Positions 51,763-64,000 of a stretch of DNA of 64,000 nt are shown here, piece after piece. The DNA is from Dimorphilus gyrociliatus (lineage: Eukaryota > Annelida > Polychaeta > Dinophilidae): positions 3,417,501-3,481,500 of the forward strand of contig CAJFCJ010000001.1 of the NCBI GenBank assembly GCA_904063045.1. Reading direction: 5' to 3'. Positions within the stretch are counted from its first letter, which is position 1. Every line of letters starts with the position of its first letter. A model generated the notes under the pieces. That model was not told the origin of the DNA and searched no databases. It was given only the letters and a program-made list of their open reading frames with translations. The position numbers and the translations under genes are program-made.

Positions 51763-54708
51763 TATCTTTTCTAATTTTCTCTGCAAATAAGCTTAGCTTG
51801 GTGGTAACTGACTGACAACTGCTCGTCCTATAAATTAGACTGGTTAATAGATTCAACAGGCAAACAGGTTGTATCCCACTCTATCTCTGTTTTTCTCTTC
51901 TTATCCTTCGTCTTGTAGTTTGTCTCTTTATATTTTCTCTCCCATTATTCAATCTATAAAAGTAAATTTCATCTAATAACTGTTTCAGTCAGAAATTTTT
52001 CAATCTTTATTATTCTATAAAGCAATTACAAAAGCGTATCCGATAATTCATATCAACAAAATTCCTTCTCATCCGGTAATAACATTCGTTCTAAATACAC
52101 ACGCTACCACTGCCACCTAGTGAAAAAATTCCTCCTCTGCTCTCTGTCTCTCTTTATTTCTCTACCATCTCCTTTTTATCTGCTCGCCCACTTTGCACTT
52201 GCAAAAAATATCTAGACTTCAATAGAAATATGATTGTTTAACTAATTGGAAAGGTTATGAAAAAGAAAACTCTCTTTTAAACTCTAAGCCTATTCCCGAA
52301 GCGTTTAAGTTCCCCATCTTTCTTTTCACTTGATCCCAACCACTAACTAAAGAGAGAAAAAGCAAGAGAAAAGATGGATAGAAAGAGGAAGAGAAGAAGA
52401 AAGATATTGCTAATCTAACGAGAATGAAAAGATGCTAATTATTTCCTTCAAGTATATACGATTTGGATAAGAATAAAATATATCATTAATGACCCTATTG
52501 GGTGTTGTATGCCTATACAGCAATCCAATGAAGACGAAAAAACAACACGTTTAGGGAATTGGATATATTTCACTCAAAATGAAGGACCTGTTTGGTTTAT
52601 GAACAATTTTTTTTTAATATTTTATAAGACAGATACAAAGAAAGAAAGAAGGAAGAGAGGAAGGAAGAAGGCAGGAAAGAGAGAGAGAGAAGAGAGAAGA
52701 AAATTAAATTATAATTTTAATGGTTGAATTAGTATAAAGAAGAAAAGTTGAAAAAGTCAATGGAAAACGCTTATAAAATGTTAATAAGGGAAACGGAAAG
52801 AAATATTTCCTATTCATATATATACTGTATAAATTAATATATACGTAGTTTAAGGCATGGTAATGCAAAAGTGTTCCTCTGCTCTTTTCCCAAAGACAAA
52901 CAATCGAAGCAATTAACAGATATCCCGTTGCAAATGACTCTAAGCATTGAAAATGCTGATAATGTCTGAATAATGATTGAAAAGAGTAAAGGGTTAACCG
53001 AGAAACGAAAAAAAAGTCTCGCTAACATTTATATATATATGCATAAAAATTAACGAATAAGAAGGACAAATACAGGTAATTAATTCCTTCTCTTATTTCT
53101 CTTCCATCTCTATCCTCCTGTCCTTCCTTCCAGAGTCATCCGATTACAGAATAGAAATATACAAATATTGCATTTTAATGTAAAATGAATAAGGATATTT
53201 GAGGTTGAAAAATCTGTCTAAAAACAAAAAAAAACAAGGAGTATCGTCTTCTTTTTAAACGGAATATAAATAGAAAATTATTAACTTGATCTTTTTTATA
53301 ATATTGACAAATCTAATATATGCTTCTATTCAATAAAATAATGTATATTGTATATAAATGTAACGTAAACAAATATGTATTATACTAGACTTATTACCTT
53401 ATTCGTAAAAAGTGCCTATTAAACAAAATTTTTTTGCCCTTTGTCTACCTCTTCGAGGCTAATGTACACATTAATATGTATATGCTTTATATGGTACATA
53501 TGCACATATACTGTATACATCTAAACACATACACCTCACTGTGATCATTCTCCTCTTTCAATTTTCATGTTATACCCATCTCTCACTAAAATGACGTATA
53601 GAAAATAGATTAGAAACATATAGATAATGTATCAACTACAATTACATCAATTTGTAAGTTACAAGTAGAAACTATATCTTTATATTTACCTTACTTTTAA
53701 TCAGTAAACTTAACGTTATCTATTAATTCAACTAACCAAATTAAAATATAAAATATAGCTGTATAAATCTCATTCTTTCTCAACTAATTACTCATTAATC
53801 ATTCATTAACATACGTAAATTCTAGATTATACTTTAGCATTAACATTATTAGCTTATGCGCTGCCGTATCCATCTTTTGAATAAGGCATGCACATATCAT
53901 AAATACACTGTTGGCAGTGAATAAAAGCACGCATTCCAATTGGGAATAAAATTAGAATAAGAAATATTAAATGAATGACAATAAAAGTAACGCCCGCTGT
54001 AAATGTTTATTCTAATTGTTAGACAAATAATGATAATTTTACAACAGAGATACAACACTCCTCCTCATAAATATTAGACAGTTTCCAAATTAGAACCAAT
54101 GAGATAAGGAAACGGCGTTCGGGTAACTTACCTTTAGAGACGTTTTTATTAGTCAGGAAACCTATTCTACTCATTTACCTTTCTCACAAACGCTTTTAAA
54201 TATAAATCAACCTTTCTGGTAAATTTAATTACAGCTGTTTCGGTGGATTTAAGAAATTACTTCCTTGATACCTCTGTCAATTGAGTAGTCTTCGATAGAA
54301 TGGTTTAAATATAGAAACATATCATTCTTTGTCTCTTTATATTTGTCCTCCTGGACCTTACAATGGTTATTCATAAAAGAAATGCTCTACAGGAAACGTC
54401 TTATAATAAAGTTAATCTTGAAGGGTTAAATAACAATTCTAAATACTAATTATTTCCACTGAGTCTACCTTTTATTCATTTCTACGAAAAGATTCTGACA
54501 TTGACAGAATAGGTAACAATTATTGTTGTCAACCTCTACTCCGAATCATAATAGTTGGTCATTTTTTTTTTAATTAGTTAAGTAATTAATTAATTAATGC
54601 CAAGTACTCATTCACTGTTTTTATTTCCCTTTCCTCCTTCCCCTCCTCATGTTCCCAATCTTCCTCCTCTGCCTAGAGAGTTGCCGTTTTTAAGTTTGAT
54701 TTTATGCT
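51763..54708. other. intergenic between channel promoter and cullin-3 copies
   Basis: AT-rich with scattered purine runs. The channel gene's promoter should lie just right of 51762. The weakly open frame at 52509-52727 ends in Lys/Arg/Glu repeat translation and is not credible. No exon recognised. Confidence 0.5.
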
Positions 54709-54832
54709 ACAGGGACAAATTAGGCAATTTTTCCGCTACATATGCCGTGAAAGAAAGATCTGGAAAATTTCCAGATAGGATCACAGTGCTTTTGGCATGT
54801 TAATGACACTAGATATTAAGAACGCAAAGTCA
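54709..54832 (+). pseudogene. fragment of cullin-3 exon 3 (copy 1)
   Basis: GGGACAAATTAGGCAATTTT and following align with the start of intact cullin-3 exon 3 (AGATAAATTAAGGAAT...), including AGAAAGATCTGGA and GTTAATGACACTAG. The translation reads DKLGNFSATYAVKERSGKFP against [20 protein letters not shown], then stops. The intron-side acceptor (GCTACAG) is kept, so this is copied genomic DNA rather than a retroposed transcript. It is clearly more diverged than copy 2. Confidence 0.75.
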
Positions 54833-55209
54833 ACATGATTGAAACTGAGAAAAAGTTTATGTAACTATTTACATAAACCAGATTTTTTGCTTCTTCTACG
54901 TTAGATCTATTTAACAAGATATATAAAAACGTTATGGGTTTACTTGTTCATTATTTTTTAAGTTTATACAAGATGAGAATGCAACTGTCAGAAATGACGT
55001 CTTGCTATGACAAACCGTCGAGGAGCTAGCGCTTTTTTTCAAGCAAGTAGAATATGCTGTACATTATCTTGCTTACACTATCAATTAAGTTCTCTTGTAA
55101 TTCTTTATCAAAGAGTTTTCATTGTCATTTACCTTTTATTTCTTACTCTTCCTTCAAGAAACGTATAGGAGAGTTGTGAGCTACTACCAAGAACCCCTTA
55201 CAAAGATCC

Positions 55210-55940
55210 CACATTACATAGAAGAACTCTATCGAAATGCCTACACAATAGTCTTCAATGAAAATGGTCAAAAACTTTACGACGGATTACAAATTCGAGT
55301 TCTACAAGAACATCTCGTAAACAACAGCGATATAATCGAATCGCTCAGCAACAATTTTCTATCGTCCTTAAACATCGCATCGTTAAAACATCAGACAGCA
55401 ATGATGACAATTCGAAAGATTAGTCTTTCTTTTATATTCCTTTCAGAGACAAATTAAGGAATACCCTACTACAAATGGTTGCCAAGGAAAGATCTGGAGA
55501 GGTTGTTGATAGAATCACCGTGAAAAATGCTTGTAATATGCTAATGACACTAGGTATAAATCAACAAAGATGTCCGTGTATTAGATTTTGAAGATCCATT
55601 TTTTGAACAATCAACAGGGTTTTATCGTACAGAAATTCAAAAATGTTTGTCAAGAAAATTGGTGAAACGTTGACAGTTACATTAATAAGGCGAGTTTGAA
55701 CATGAATTATTATTTACATACATAATTTACGGCAATGTAAGTCGTTCGGGTTGTCTTTGAAGAGGTTTACAAATGTTACTTTCCCTATCTTCCTGTTTAT
55801 TTGTATTAAACCGAGAACAGTCTATTCATATATTTTAATTTTCTGTTCTTTAATAGATTGGACAATAAATGGATGATGAAGTATCCAGTACAAATAACTA
55901 CCTAGATCCCTCTACTGAACCTGCAATAATTCTTCAAGTT
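55210..55940 (+). pseudogene. truncated, frameshifted copy of cullin-3 exons 2-4 (copy 2)
   Basis: From about 55219 the DNA tracks cullin-3 exon 2 ([20 protein letters not shown], against [20 protein letters not shown]). Small in-frame differences include an insertion giving QIRVLQEH, a missing KVH, and the change AWSEH to ASLKH. After MMTIRK the rest of exon 2 is deleted. An intron remnant with CCTTTCAG and a recognisable exon 3 (55468-55690) follow, with frameshifts and stops after TLGINQ. A degraded exon 4 (NNYLDPSTEPAI against [13 protein letters not shown]) ends near 55940. Retained intron acceptors point to local DNA duplication. The 5' 80 bp before the homology do not match cullin-3 coding sequence. 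It is not expected to make a functional cullin. Confidence 0.85.
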
Positions 55941-56825
55941 ATTCAATACCAACCGTCCTTTTGGAGGTATTAAAATAATTAATTTGAATAATTCATAATA
56001 ATAGTCTTTGATTTATTTCTCTTGTCAATAAATATAACTAATTTTAAAATGAAAAACAGGATTACGTCAAAAAGAGGAAAATACAGGATACTACGAAAAT
56101 AATGAACTCAACAAAAATTAACACAACTATCGCTTTAGTGGATGTCAATTTGTCTTAGCTGTTTCTTTTCTTATGCGAAGAGTTATATACTTTTCTCTTC
56201 GTTTCATGTGTGTTTCACGGAAATATATATTGATGTATTATCAAATCTCAGGGCTATATTAGCAGTTCGGTATCGTCTACACTTCTGTCAGCTGATAGAT
56301 TTGTACTACCAAATTGTTTATAACAATGTTAGGATTTTGATAAGAAAACCAATTTTTATCTCTTCAAAAGGATAAGTAAAATGCAGTTTCTTCCTAGAGT
56401 ATAAATGTAAACTTAATTTTCTAACAAGGTTGTTAGGTTCGTATTTTCTGCTTAAATCTCCAGATGACAACCGCCATGATTAATAGACTGGTTACCTGGT
56501 TACTTTGGAAAATATTGGCAAAAAACATTTAATCAAGTTTTCAGTAAAATATTAATAAATCATTGAATAAAACGAAAGTTTTAGTTAAATATTTGTTGAC
56601 GTATTTTTCGTTTAAAAGAAAAATAGTTTTTGAAATAAAATAGTTGGAGCATGCGCAATAAGGATAGCTATGATGGCCGCGATCGTAAAGCAGTTAAATT
56701 TTTCATAGAGATATAAAAGAAATTGAAGGGGAATCGTTGGCTACTGAAGACGTTTACATATAAATAATTCTTTACTTTGAAATTTAGCGTTTAATTATAT
56801 TGTAGTAAAAACATTTCAAGTGATT

Positions 56826-59800
56826 ATGTCGTCCATGTGTGGAGGAAGCAAAAAGAAAGAATCATCAAAAATGAGAATTCGAGCCTTTCCAGTAAGTGAA
56901 TCTGCTAATAATTTAAATATATATTATCCTGTTTATATTATTTATCAATAGCAATTATTGTTTACTTAAATTTCGATTCAAAAATTAGGATTTTTCCTTT
57001 ATTTATTAAGATTTTTATTTACAAACATCTAATCGAATAAAAAATTTCTTCACTCATTAAATCCACGTAGTTTAAAGAATATAATAATATTGTAACATAA
57101 CGTAAAATTCCTGTGTAAAGGCTTAGTCAATTTTCTGGAGAAAAAAATTTGAAACATTCTCTTAATTTTGTCATTTCCATTCAATAAAATGAAGAAATCG
57201 TATTCTCAATTAATAAATTACCTTACCTATTCACTTATTGTTTCTTTCTTTTTTCCTACTCATCCTCATCTTCCCTTCAACAGACTAGTATGGATGAGAA
57301 ATTTGTTGAAAGTATATGGGCTCTCCTCAAGAACGCTATACAAGAAATTCAAAAGAAAAACAATAGCGGTTTAAGTTTTGAAGAACTCTATCGAAATGCC
57401 TACACAATGGTCCTCCATAAACATGGTCAAAAACTTTATGACGGATTACAAATTGTTCTACAGGAACATCTCGTAAACAAAGTTCACAGCGACATACTCG
57501 AATCGCTCAACAACAATTTTCTATCGTCCTTAAACACCGCTTGGTCAGAACATCAGACAGCGATGATGATGATTCGAGATATACTAATGTATATGGACCG
57601 AGTTTATGTTAAACAGAGCGGCGTAAAAAATGTATACGATTCCGGAATAGAGAAATTTAAAGATTGTGTAGTTTATTCACAACAAATTAGGTGAATATTC
57701 AATCATTTTTTCTCCGTCTGCTTCTCCTCAGCTACTCTTAATTCTGTTTTTCTTTTAATCTCTCTCTATCTATCTCTCGTTTTTCAGCCCAAAACTTTCG
57801 ACTACTTAATTAGAAGTTATTTTTCATTTCCTTCCATTTTGTTTCAATATACAGAGATAAATTAAGGAATATCCTGCTACAAATGGTTGCCCAAGAAAGA
57901 TCTGGAGAGGTTATTGATAGAATCGCTGTGAAAAATGCGTGCAGTATGTTAATGACACTTGGTATAAATCAACGAGGGGTCTACGTATCAGATTTTGAAG
58001 ATCCATTTTTGGAACAATCCAGAGAGTTCTACCGTACAGAAAGTCAAAACTTTTTGTCTGAAAATTGCGCTAGCGTTTACATTAATAAGGTATGTTTGAA
58101 CATTTAATTCGCACTGTTAAATATACCGATAGATGCAATTTCCTTATTGTTTTCTAGGTTGAGCAAAGGATCAACGAAGAAGCAACTAGAGCTGAAGTTT
58201 ACCTAGATGCTTCTACTAAACCTAATATAGTCAAAGTTTTAGAAGAAGAGCTAATTTGTAAGCATATGAAGACTATCGTTGAAATGGAAAATTCTGGGGT
58301 AGTTCACATGCTTAAAAATGATAAAATAGACGATTTACAATGTATGTACAAGTTATTCGCTCGAGTTCCTGACGGTTTAAAGACAATGATGGAGTGTATA
58401 AGTGGATACTTACGGGAACAGGTAAGATAAAAACTACAATTTTTTAATACTAAAAGTATTTGATTTAATTAATTCATATATTGAAAATTTATTATTAATT
58501 CATTTGTATAGGGAAGAGCTTTAGTGAGCGAAGAAGAGACTGGAAAAAATGCTATTGCTTTCGTTCAAGCACTCTTGGATTTGAAAGACCGTTTCGATAA
58601 TTTATTAAAAAGAAGCTTTGCTAATGATGTCCAAATTAAGCAAACAATTTCAAGAGACTTTGAATATTTTATTAACTTAAATACGAAAGCACCAGAGTAT
58701 TTGAGCCTGTTTATTGATGATAAACTGAAGAAAGGTGTTAAAGGAATGACCGAGAATGAAATTGAAAACATTCTTGACAAATCAATGGTTTTATTTAGGT
58801 AGGGAAATTGTTACAATTTCTTTTTATTCTGTGCTTTTTAATTTTCTATATAAATCTTTTTAATTATTTTCATATAGGTATTTACAAGAAAAAGATGTAT
58901 TTGAACGATATTATAAACAACATCTCGCCAAACGACTCCTACTCGATAAGAGTGTTTCGGATGATAGTGAAAAGACAATGATTACAAAGTTAAAAACTGA
59001 ATGTGGCTGTCAATTCACCTCCAAATTAGAAGGAATGTTTAAAGATATGAGTGTTTCTAAAACAACAATGGAAAAATTCCGTGAAGAAGTTCGAACAGAG
59101 TTACCCTTAGATTTATCTGTTAGAGTTTTAACAACTGGTTTCTGGCCCACTCAGGCTGCCACTCCCAAATGTCGAATACCAGAAATGGCTAGTCGAGCAT
59201 TCGAATGTTTTACAAAATTTTATTTAAGCAAACATTCAGGAAGACAATTAACCCTTCAACCTCAATTGGGATCAGCTGATTTACATGCACAGTTTTATGG
59301 GAGGGAGTCTTCTGAAAATGCTTTGGGTAAATCCGCAATCCGAAAGCATATTATACAGGTAATTTATTTACTTGCCTCTTTTACAGATTGGCTTTCAGTT
59401 GCTAATTTTTATTGTTTATTTTTTATTTATATAAAATGTAAAAATATACGATAAGGCGCATACTATTATTAAATGTTGATTTTTTAGGTCTCCACATACC
59501 AAATGGTCGTATTAATGTTATTTAACGAACGCGACGCTTGGACGTTTGATGACATTAAAAACGAAACTTACATTCCCGATAAGGATTTAATACGAGCTCT
59601 TCAGTCACTCGCATTGGGAAAGATTGGTCAAAGGATTTTGGTTAAGGAGCCGAAAAGTCGAGATATAGAGGGAACTCATGTATTTTCGGTCAACGATGCG
59701 TTCACTTCAAAGTTACATCGTGTTAAAATTCAAACTGTAACAACAAAAGGTGAATCGGAACCCGAGAGGAAAGAAACTCGTAACAAGGTCGACGAGGATA

Positions 59801-60849
59801 GGAAACACGAAATTGAAGCTGCTATAGTTAGGATCATGAAAGCTAGAAAGAGATTGCAGCATAACGTTTTAGTTGCTGAGGTGACTGAGCAGTTGAAAGC
59901 AAGATTCTTACCAAGCCCCGTCGTAATCAAGAAGAGAATAGAAGGATTGATCGAAAGAGACTATTTGGCGAGGACACCGGAAGATCGGTTAGTAAAATTT
60001 ATATTACATATTATTATCTATAGCATTAGATGTAATGAGAAAAGATAAGCTTATCAACTTTTATACGCAAGTATAAACATCGATTTATTCATCTGTCCTT
60101 CAGCGAAAGTGTAGGTTAAAAATTAGGTATCAAAGGAGTTTTATAACATTTATTTTATTCGATATTCATTTATTTAAATTCATGGTCATGTTATATATAA
60201 CCTTGCCATTCGGACATATTTCAATATTGTATTGCATATATATAGATCATCTAGGTTTACAAATTTAATGTAGTTGCCACTAGATGGCTCTTATGCTAGA
60301 TTTTTTTAAAATATTTTCCAAAGATAAATGATTCTAGTGTAGTTAAATAGAAATTCTCGTTTTCTATCTTAAGAAATATACATAGGTCACATTGAGAGAA
60401 AAAGAGCAAAGCGATTTTTTATTTCTATATATATATATATACAGTATATCTTGTATAGACAGTATATATAGAATATATATATATATCTATATATATATAC
60501 AGTATATTAGTATATATATATTGCTCAATAGAAACTATTTAGGATTTTTAAATAAAGTTAAAAATTCGTGATGTAGTTTGAGTGAACAAAATAAAATCTA
60601 TTCAATAAACTTAAATTAAATAATCGTGCAGTGGAAAATTTTGTATTTTATTTTTTTTTCTCAAAGTATTTTCATTGAAATGGGCAGTTGGTGTATAAAC
60701 AATTAAAGAAAATAAATATATAAACTAATATAAGTAAAGAATATAGGACTAATTAAAATTTATAACGATAGATATTTTAGTAATAATATTATAATGAATG
60801 TTATTTTCTTTTTATCCTTTACAGAAAAGTGTACACGTATGTCGCCTAA
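56826..60849 (+). CDS. CUL3: cullin-3, scaffold of BTB-CUL3-RBX1 ubiquitin ligases
   Basis: Eight exons (56826-56891, 57284-57690, 57855-58089, 58158-58421, 58512-58798, 58878-59358, 59488-59987, 60825-60849) give 754 aa (human CUL3 is 768). The N terminus KMRIRAFP and [20 protein letters not shown] is the BTB-adaptor-binding part. The middle has [13 protein letters not shown] and [18 protein letters not shown]. The cullin homology domain has [33 protein letters not shown] and [12 protein letters not shown]. The C terminus has the neddylation site region ([17 protein letters not shown]) and ends RKVYTYVA, matching human. It recruits RBX1 and an E2 and takes substrates through BTB proteins. 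Two degenerate partial copies lie just upstream. The last coding exon is 25 nt, reached over an 837-bp intron. Confidence 0.98.
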
Positions 60850-60902
60850 AACAAACAAAAAAAGAACTGATAACTCATATATACATTTAATATAATGTAT
60901 TA

Positions 60903-60908
60903 AATAAA
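60903..60908 (+). terminator. polyadenylation signal AATAAA of cullin-3
   Basis: Canonical hexamer 54 nt after the stop codon, followed by long TA repeats. Confidence 0.6.
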
Positions 60909-61225
60909 GCATATATATATATATATATAGATTGTTTGTATATAAATATATGGTTTATATATATATACATATATATATATATGTATATATATTTATATGT
61001 ATTTATATATATATATATATATAAATAATAAAAACGATAAATGCAAGATGTGAAATTTCCTTTTATTTAAAAAAAAAAAATATTATTAATGGAATGAAAA
61101 TAAATTTATATTTTTTGTTTAAAAGAAAAAGAAATAATCAAACAAATTTTAAAAAATTATATAATTAAAGAGATATAAAGAAGGAAGGAAGGAAAGAAGG
61201 AAAGGGAGAAACAATGTAAAAACAC

Positions 61226-61258
<33 letters not shown>

Positions 61259-61772
61259 CGATACACAGTATATATAATATAAAGTGTTTTATATTAATTT
61301 TCCTTTCTATTCTTCTCTCCTCTTCATTTTTGTGTTCCTTCTTTTTTAAACTTTGTTGTTTTATATACTTTTTTGACTTATTATTTTTTTTATCTATTCT
61401 TTTTAAAGAGAAACTTGACGAGCAAATTATTTTTTTGTTTATTAATCTAATTGGGAAAATATAAAAAAGAGAAAAAGAATGTTTCGAAGGAATTTGCTTC
61501 CTTCTCTTATCCCTCTGCTCCCTCCTCCCCCCCCTCTCTCTCTCTCTCTCTCTTTCTCTTTCTCTGCCTCCATCTTTTTCTTTTTTTTTTACGAAAGAAA
61601 AAACTTTCTTAATAGAAAGTCAGTTTTTTTTTTTGATGCAATGGAAAGTGTAAGGGTAAGGAATAGCAAAAAGCAGAGTTGAAACGGGATCCAGATTAAC
61701 CTAGATTAGATACTGATAAAGGCGGTTTGCAGTACGCTGTGTACTGGAAAAAACACTGCAAAACGCCGAGCT
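60909..61772. other. intergenic: TA repeats and CT tract before the light-chain gene
   Basis: Long TATATA arrays (about 60910-61025 and 61225-61262), GGAA repeats near 61180-61200, and a CT run at about 61528-61562. The last 90 bp before the light-chain ATG are more GC-rich and are probably promoter or 5' UTR. Confidence 0.6.
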
Positions 61773-63361
61773 ATGACGACCGATATATCGGCTTCTGATC
61801 TGGAAGGTTTGGTTTTAATTATTTTATTATTAAATAAAGACTAAAACAAAGTAAAAGTAATTTACATAGGAAAGAAACTCGAAATGTATAAGTTTTTAAT
61901 GAATTTTCTTTACCAATACATTACTTGTATATGCCTGTGTATACGTATAGGTCTGTTTGCGTGTGTGTGTGTGTGTATGGGCTTCGTTATTTCCTCTGTA
62001 ATTAACGAAGAACAGTTAAGGATAAAGATGAAAATAAGGAAAGAATAAAGACGAAATAAAAAAAAACCGGATTATTTAAAATCGTCTATCAATACGAAAA
62101 ATTAATTTATACATACTTTATAATTAACGTAGAGAAAAGAAAAGATCTTATCTTTTAACCTCTTTAGCCTATTCTTCATTCTTCCTTCCTTCCTTCCTTC
62201 CTTCCCTCCCTCCCTCCCAACCTCTCTCCCTGAATATAAAAAGAAGAAAAAAACTATCGGTGGATAGGAGAATTTAAAAAATTCAATTATCTTCGAGTAT
62301 AGAATTAAAGTAGTTGTATGTAAAGACTTGAAGTTGTAGTAGAATGGAAAAAACGATTTAAGCTGTTTATTTATATTACTACTAGTGTAATGGCGGGGGA
62401 TCTTTTGCAATTATTATATTACATTATCGTCTATAAAAACGAATTAAGAGTAGGATGGGAGTTGTAGAGAAGAGAAGGTGAACAAAAATATTTACTTTAA
62501 CCTTACGATCGAGTTGTTTAGTAAAAAACAAAAGTTCCCTTTAAAGAAAAGAAGGCTATGCCAAGGTATCTTAAAAACAGTAAGGGAAGAGGAAGTGGAA
62601 GTAGATGCAATTTATAGATTGAGAACAAGCAACTTTTCAGGTGTTGGGTGAAAGGCGTTAAAAGGTTATATAAGTGGGAAAAGGTTTCAAATTAACCAAT
62701 TAACAATTATTAAATCAGTCTATGCTGTTTTAGAAGAAAATAAATTTTTCCCCTTTTCCTCTCCTCTCCTTACCTTTGCCCTTTCCACCCCAGCCCATGA
62801 TCATCTACTAATTTCTCTCTTCGTAGGGAAAGTATGAAAAAACGATTTAGAAAAACTTGTGGCCTATCTATATATAAAACATAAACAAAACTGCAACGTT
62901 CCGACAGCAATATGGTTCGAATTTTTGCAGTATTCGCACGCGGTAGAATATACAAACATTCCATTAGCACCTGTTTTTGTTATACTAGCCTTTTTTGACC
63001 CGGTTTAAACCGTTTGAAAAAAATTTTAATTCTTTTCAAATAAAAATTTTTTCAAATAGAAACTTTCTACTGCAAAATCTAAATGCAGTATATGTGATAT
63101 ATACACACACGTACACACTTATATATACAGTATATATATATATATATATATATTAGTATATCTATTTATATACCTATATCTATGTAATACTCTTCCTATT
63201 TTTATTCTCTTTAGATGTCAAAGAAGTTTTCGACCTCTTCGACTTTTGGGACGGTAGAGATGGTCTGGTCGATGGAGCCAAGGTTGGCGATCTTTTGCGT
63301 TGTATTGGTTTAAATCCCACTAAGCAAGCGGTTAACAAACAAGGAGGATGCGAAAAGTTTG
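61773..63361 (+). CDS. essential myosin light chain, first two coding exons (partial)
   Basis: Exon 1 (61773-61806) gives MTTDISASDLE plus one base; exon 2 (63215-63361) is joined in phase 1 across a 1.4-kb intron. The 60 residues seen include DVKEVFDLFDFWDGRDGLVD and AKVGDLLRCIGLNP, the first EF-hand region of molluscan-type essential light chains (scallop: FELFDFWDGRDG). Essential light chains wrap the first IQ motif of the myosin heavy chain neck and stabilise the lever arm. Exon 2 ends in a GTAAGA donor at phase 1, so the gene continues past the window. No later exon is visible before 64000. Confidence 0.93.
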
Positions 63362-63612
63362 GTAAGAATTATACTAACATGTAACTGCATAGCAATCAAA
63401 TACCTTAAATAATCGACTACTATAAGAACAACAGAAGGAAATCTTAGACGAATATTTTAGGTAATTCGACCCTGTGTTATTATTTATTATTCGTTCATCC
63501 TTTCCATTTTTTGTATTTATTTAAAAAAACAATTCTCCATTTTATATAAATAATATAGAAATATTATTTTCGTAGCTGGAGATTCAATAGCTTGCATTAT
63601 TTACTCTTTTTT

Positions 63613-63658
<46 letters not shown>

Positions 63659-64000
63659 CCCTGCCCCTATCCTATTTTCCTCCTGAAACTACTCCCTTCT
63701 TGCATCTGTCTTTATGTGCATATGTCTCTCCTCTTCCAGTCGCTCACTCTCTCTTTATTTATATTATCTCTCTTCCCTCTTTCTCTCTTTCTCTCATGCT
63801 TTCTCTCCTACTCCTCTGCCTTCTCTTCCTCGCTCACCATGTCCTATTTTTTAAATTTCATTATTTTTTAATCTCTATCCTTTCTATCCTTTACTTTCTC
63901 TTTCTGGATTTTTCTTTTGACTTTTCTTCATCTTCCCCCCTTCCCTCTTGTCTGTAGACTTGTCGAATACATTTTTTTATCCTTTTTTCCCCTCCGCAAT
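63362..64000 (+). other. light-chain intron, pyrimidine-rich, to the window end
   Basis: Dominated by CT-rich sequence (63600-63960). The open frame through it is a Leu/Ser-rich repeat translation and is not credible. Confidence 0.6.
63614..63653. repeat. (TC)n microsatellite
   Basis: About 19 uninterrupted TC dinucleotides in the light-chain intron. Confidence 0.95.

Noticed and set aside
55122-55457. An independent second cullin gene
   Set aside because: Only the N-terminal part is present. Half of exon 2 is missing and exon 3 is frameshifted, so a pseudogene fits better.
63592-63957. 121-codon open frame at the window end
   Set aside because: Leu/Ser-rich translation of CT repeats inside the light-chain intron.
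1-64000. CRISPR array, prophage or bacterial operon structure
   Set aside because: Spliced genes with GT-AG introns and animal-specific proteins show this is eukaryotic nuclear DNA. Tandem repeats here are microsatellites without spacers.

Overview
The window is AT-rich animal DNA full of microsatellites, with compact intron-containing genes. Introns are mostly 50-300 bp with GT-AG ends. The partial essential myosin light chain at the right end carries the FDFWDGRDG loop that I know from molluscan and annelid light chains, so a lophotrochozoan with a small genome (perhaps an annelid) is the best guess. The species is an inference. All gene models were spliced by eye from reading frame, phase and family resemblance.

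Left third (1-22 kb): about 3.5 kb of repeats, then a small unrecognised gene (3561-3998), then about 6 kb of simple repeats. Next come a candidate one-exon neuropeptide precursor (9944-10204, minus), a DCST1/2-type (DC-STAMP domain) sperm membrane protein (12043-14793), an internally duplicated, probably GPI-anchored Ig-like protein (15661-17993), and the tyrosine kinase CSK (18572-21783, minus).

Middle (23-34 kb): DDX6/Me31B RNA helicase (23483-24946), a DEK_C-SWIB chromatin-type protein in eight exons (27216-28762, minus), PDCD4 (29739-32520) and a small unrecognised two-exon gene (32793-33762, minus). DDX6 and PDCD4 both act on mRNA translation. I see no evidence that the cluster is functionally organised.

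Right half (35-64 kb): a complete Slo2/KCNT-type potassium channel on the minus strand (34962-51762). It has a mutually exclusive exon pair encoding the S4-S5 linker and S5, a 15-nt microexon and a candidate 72-nt cassette exon. Then come two degenerate partial copies of cullin-3, the intact cullin-3 gene (56826-60849), and the first two coding exons of an essential myosin light chain (61773-63361, continuing beyond the window).

The most interesting items are the channel's exon pair, the cullin-3 fragments beside the parent gene, the candidate neuropeptide precursor, the duplicated Ig protein next to a fertilisation-family gene, and a short palindromic motif (TATACTGTATA/TATACAGTATA) that recurs through the non-coding DNA.
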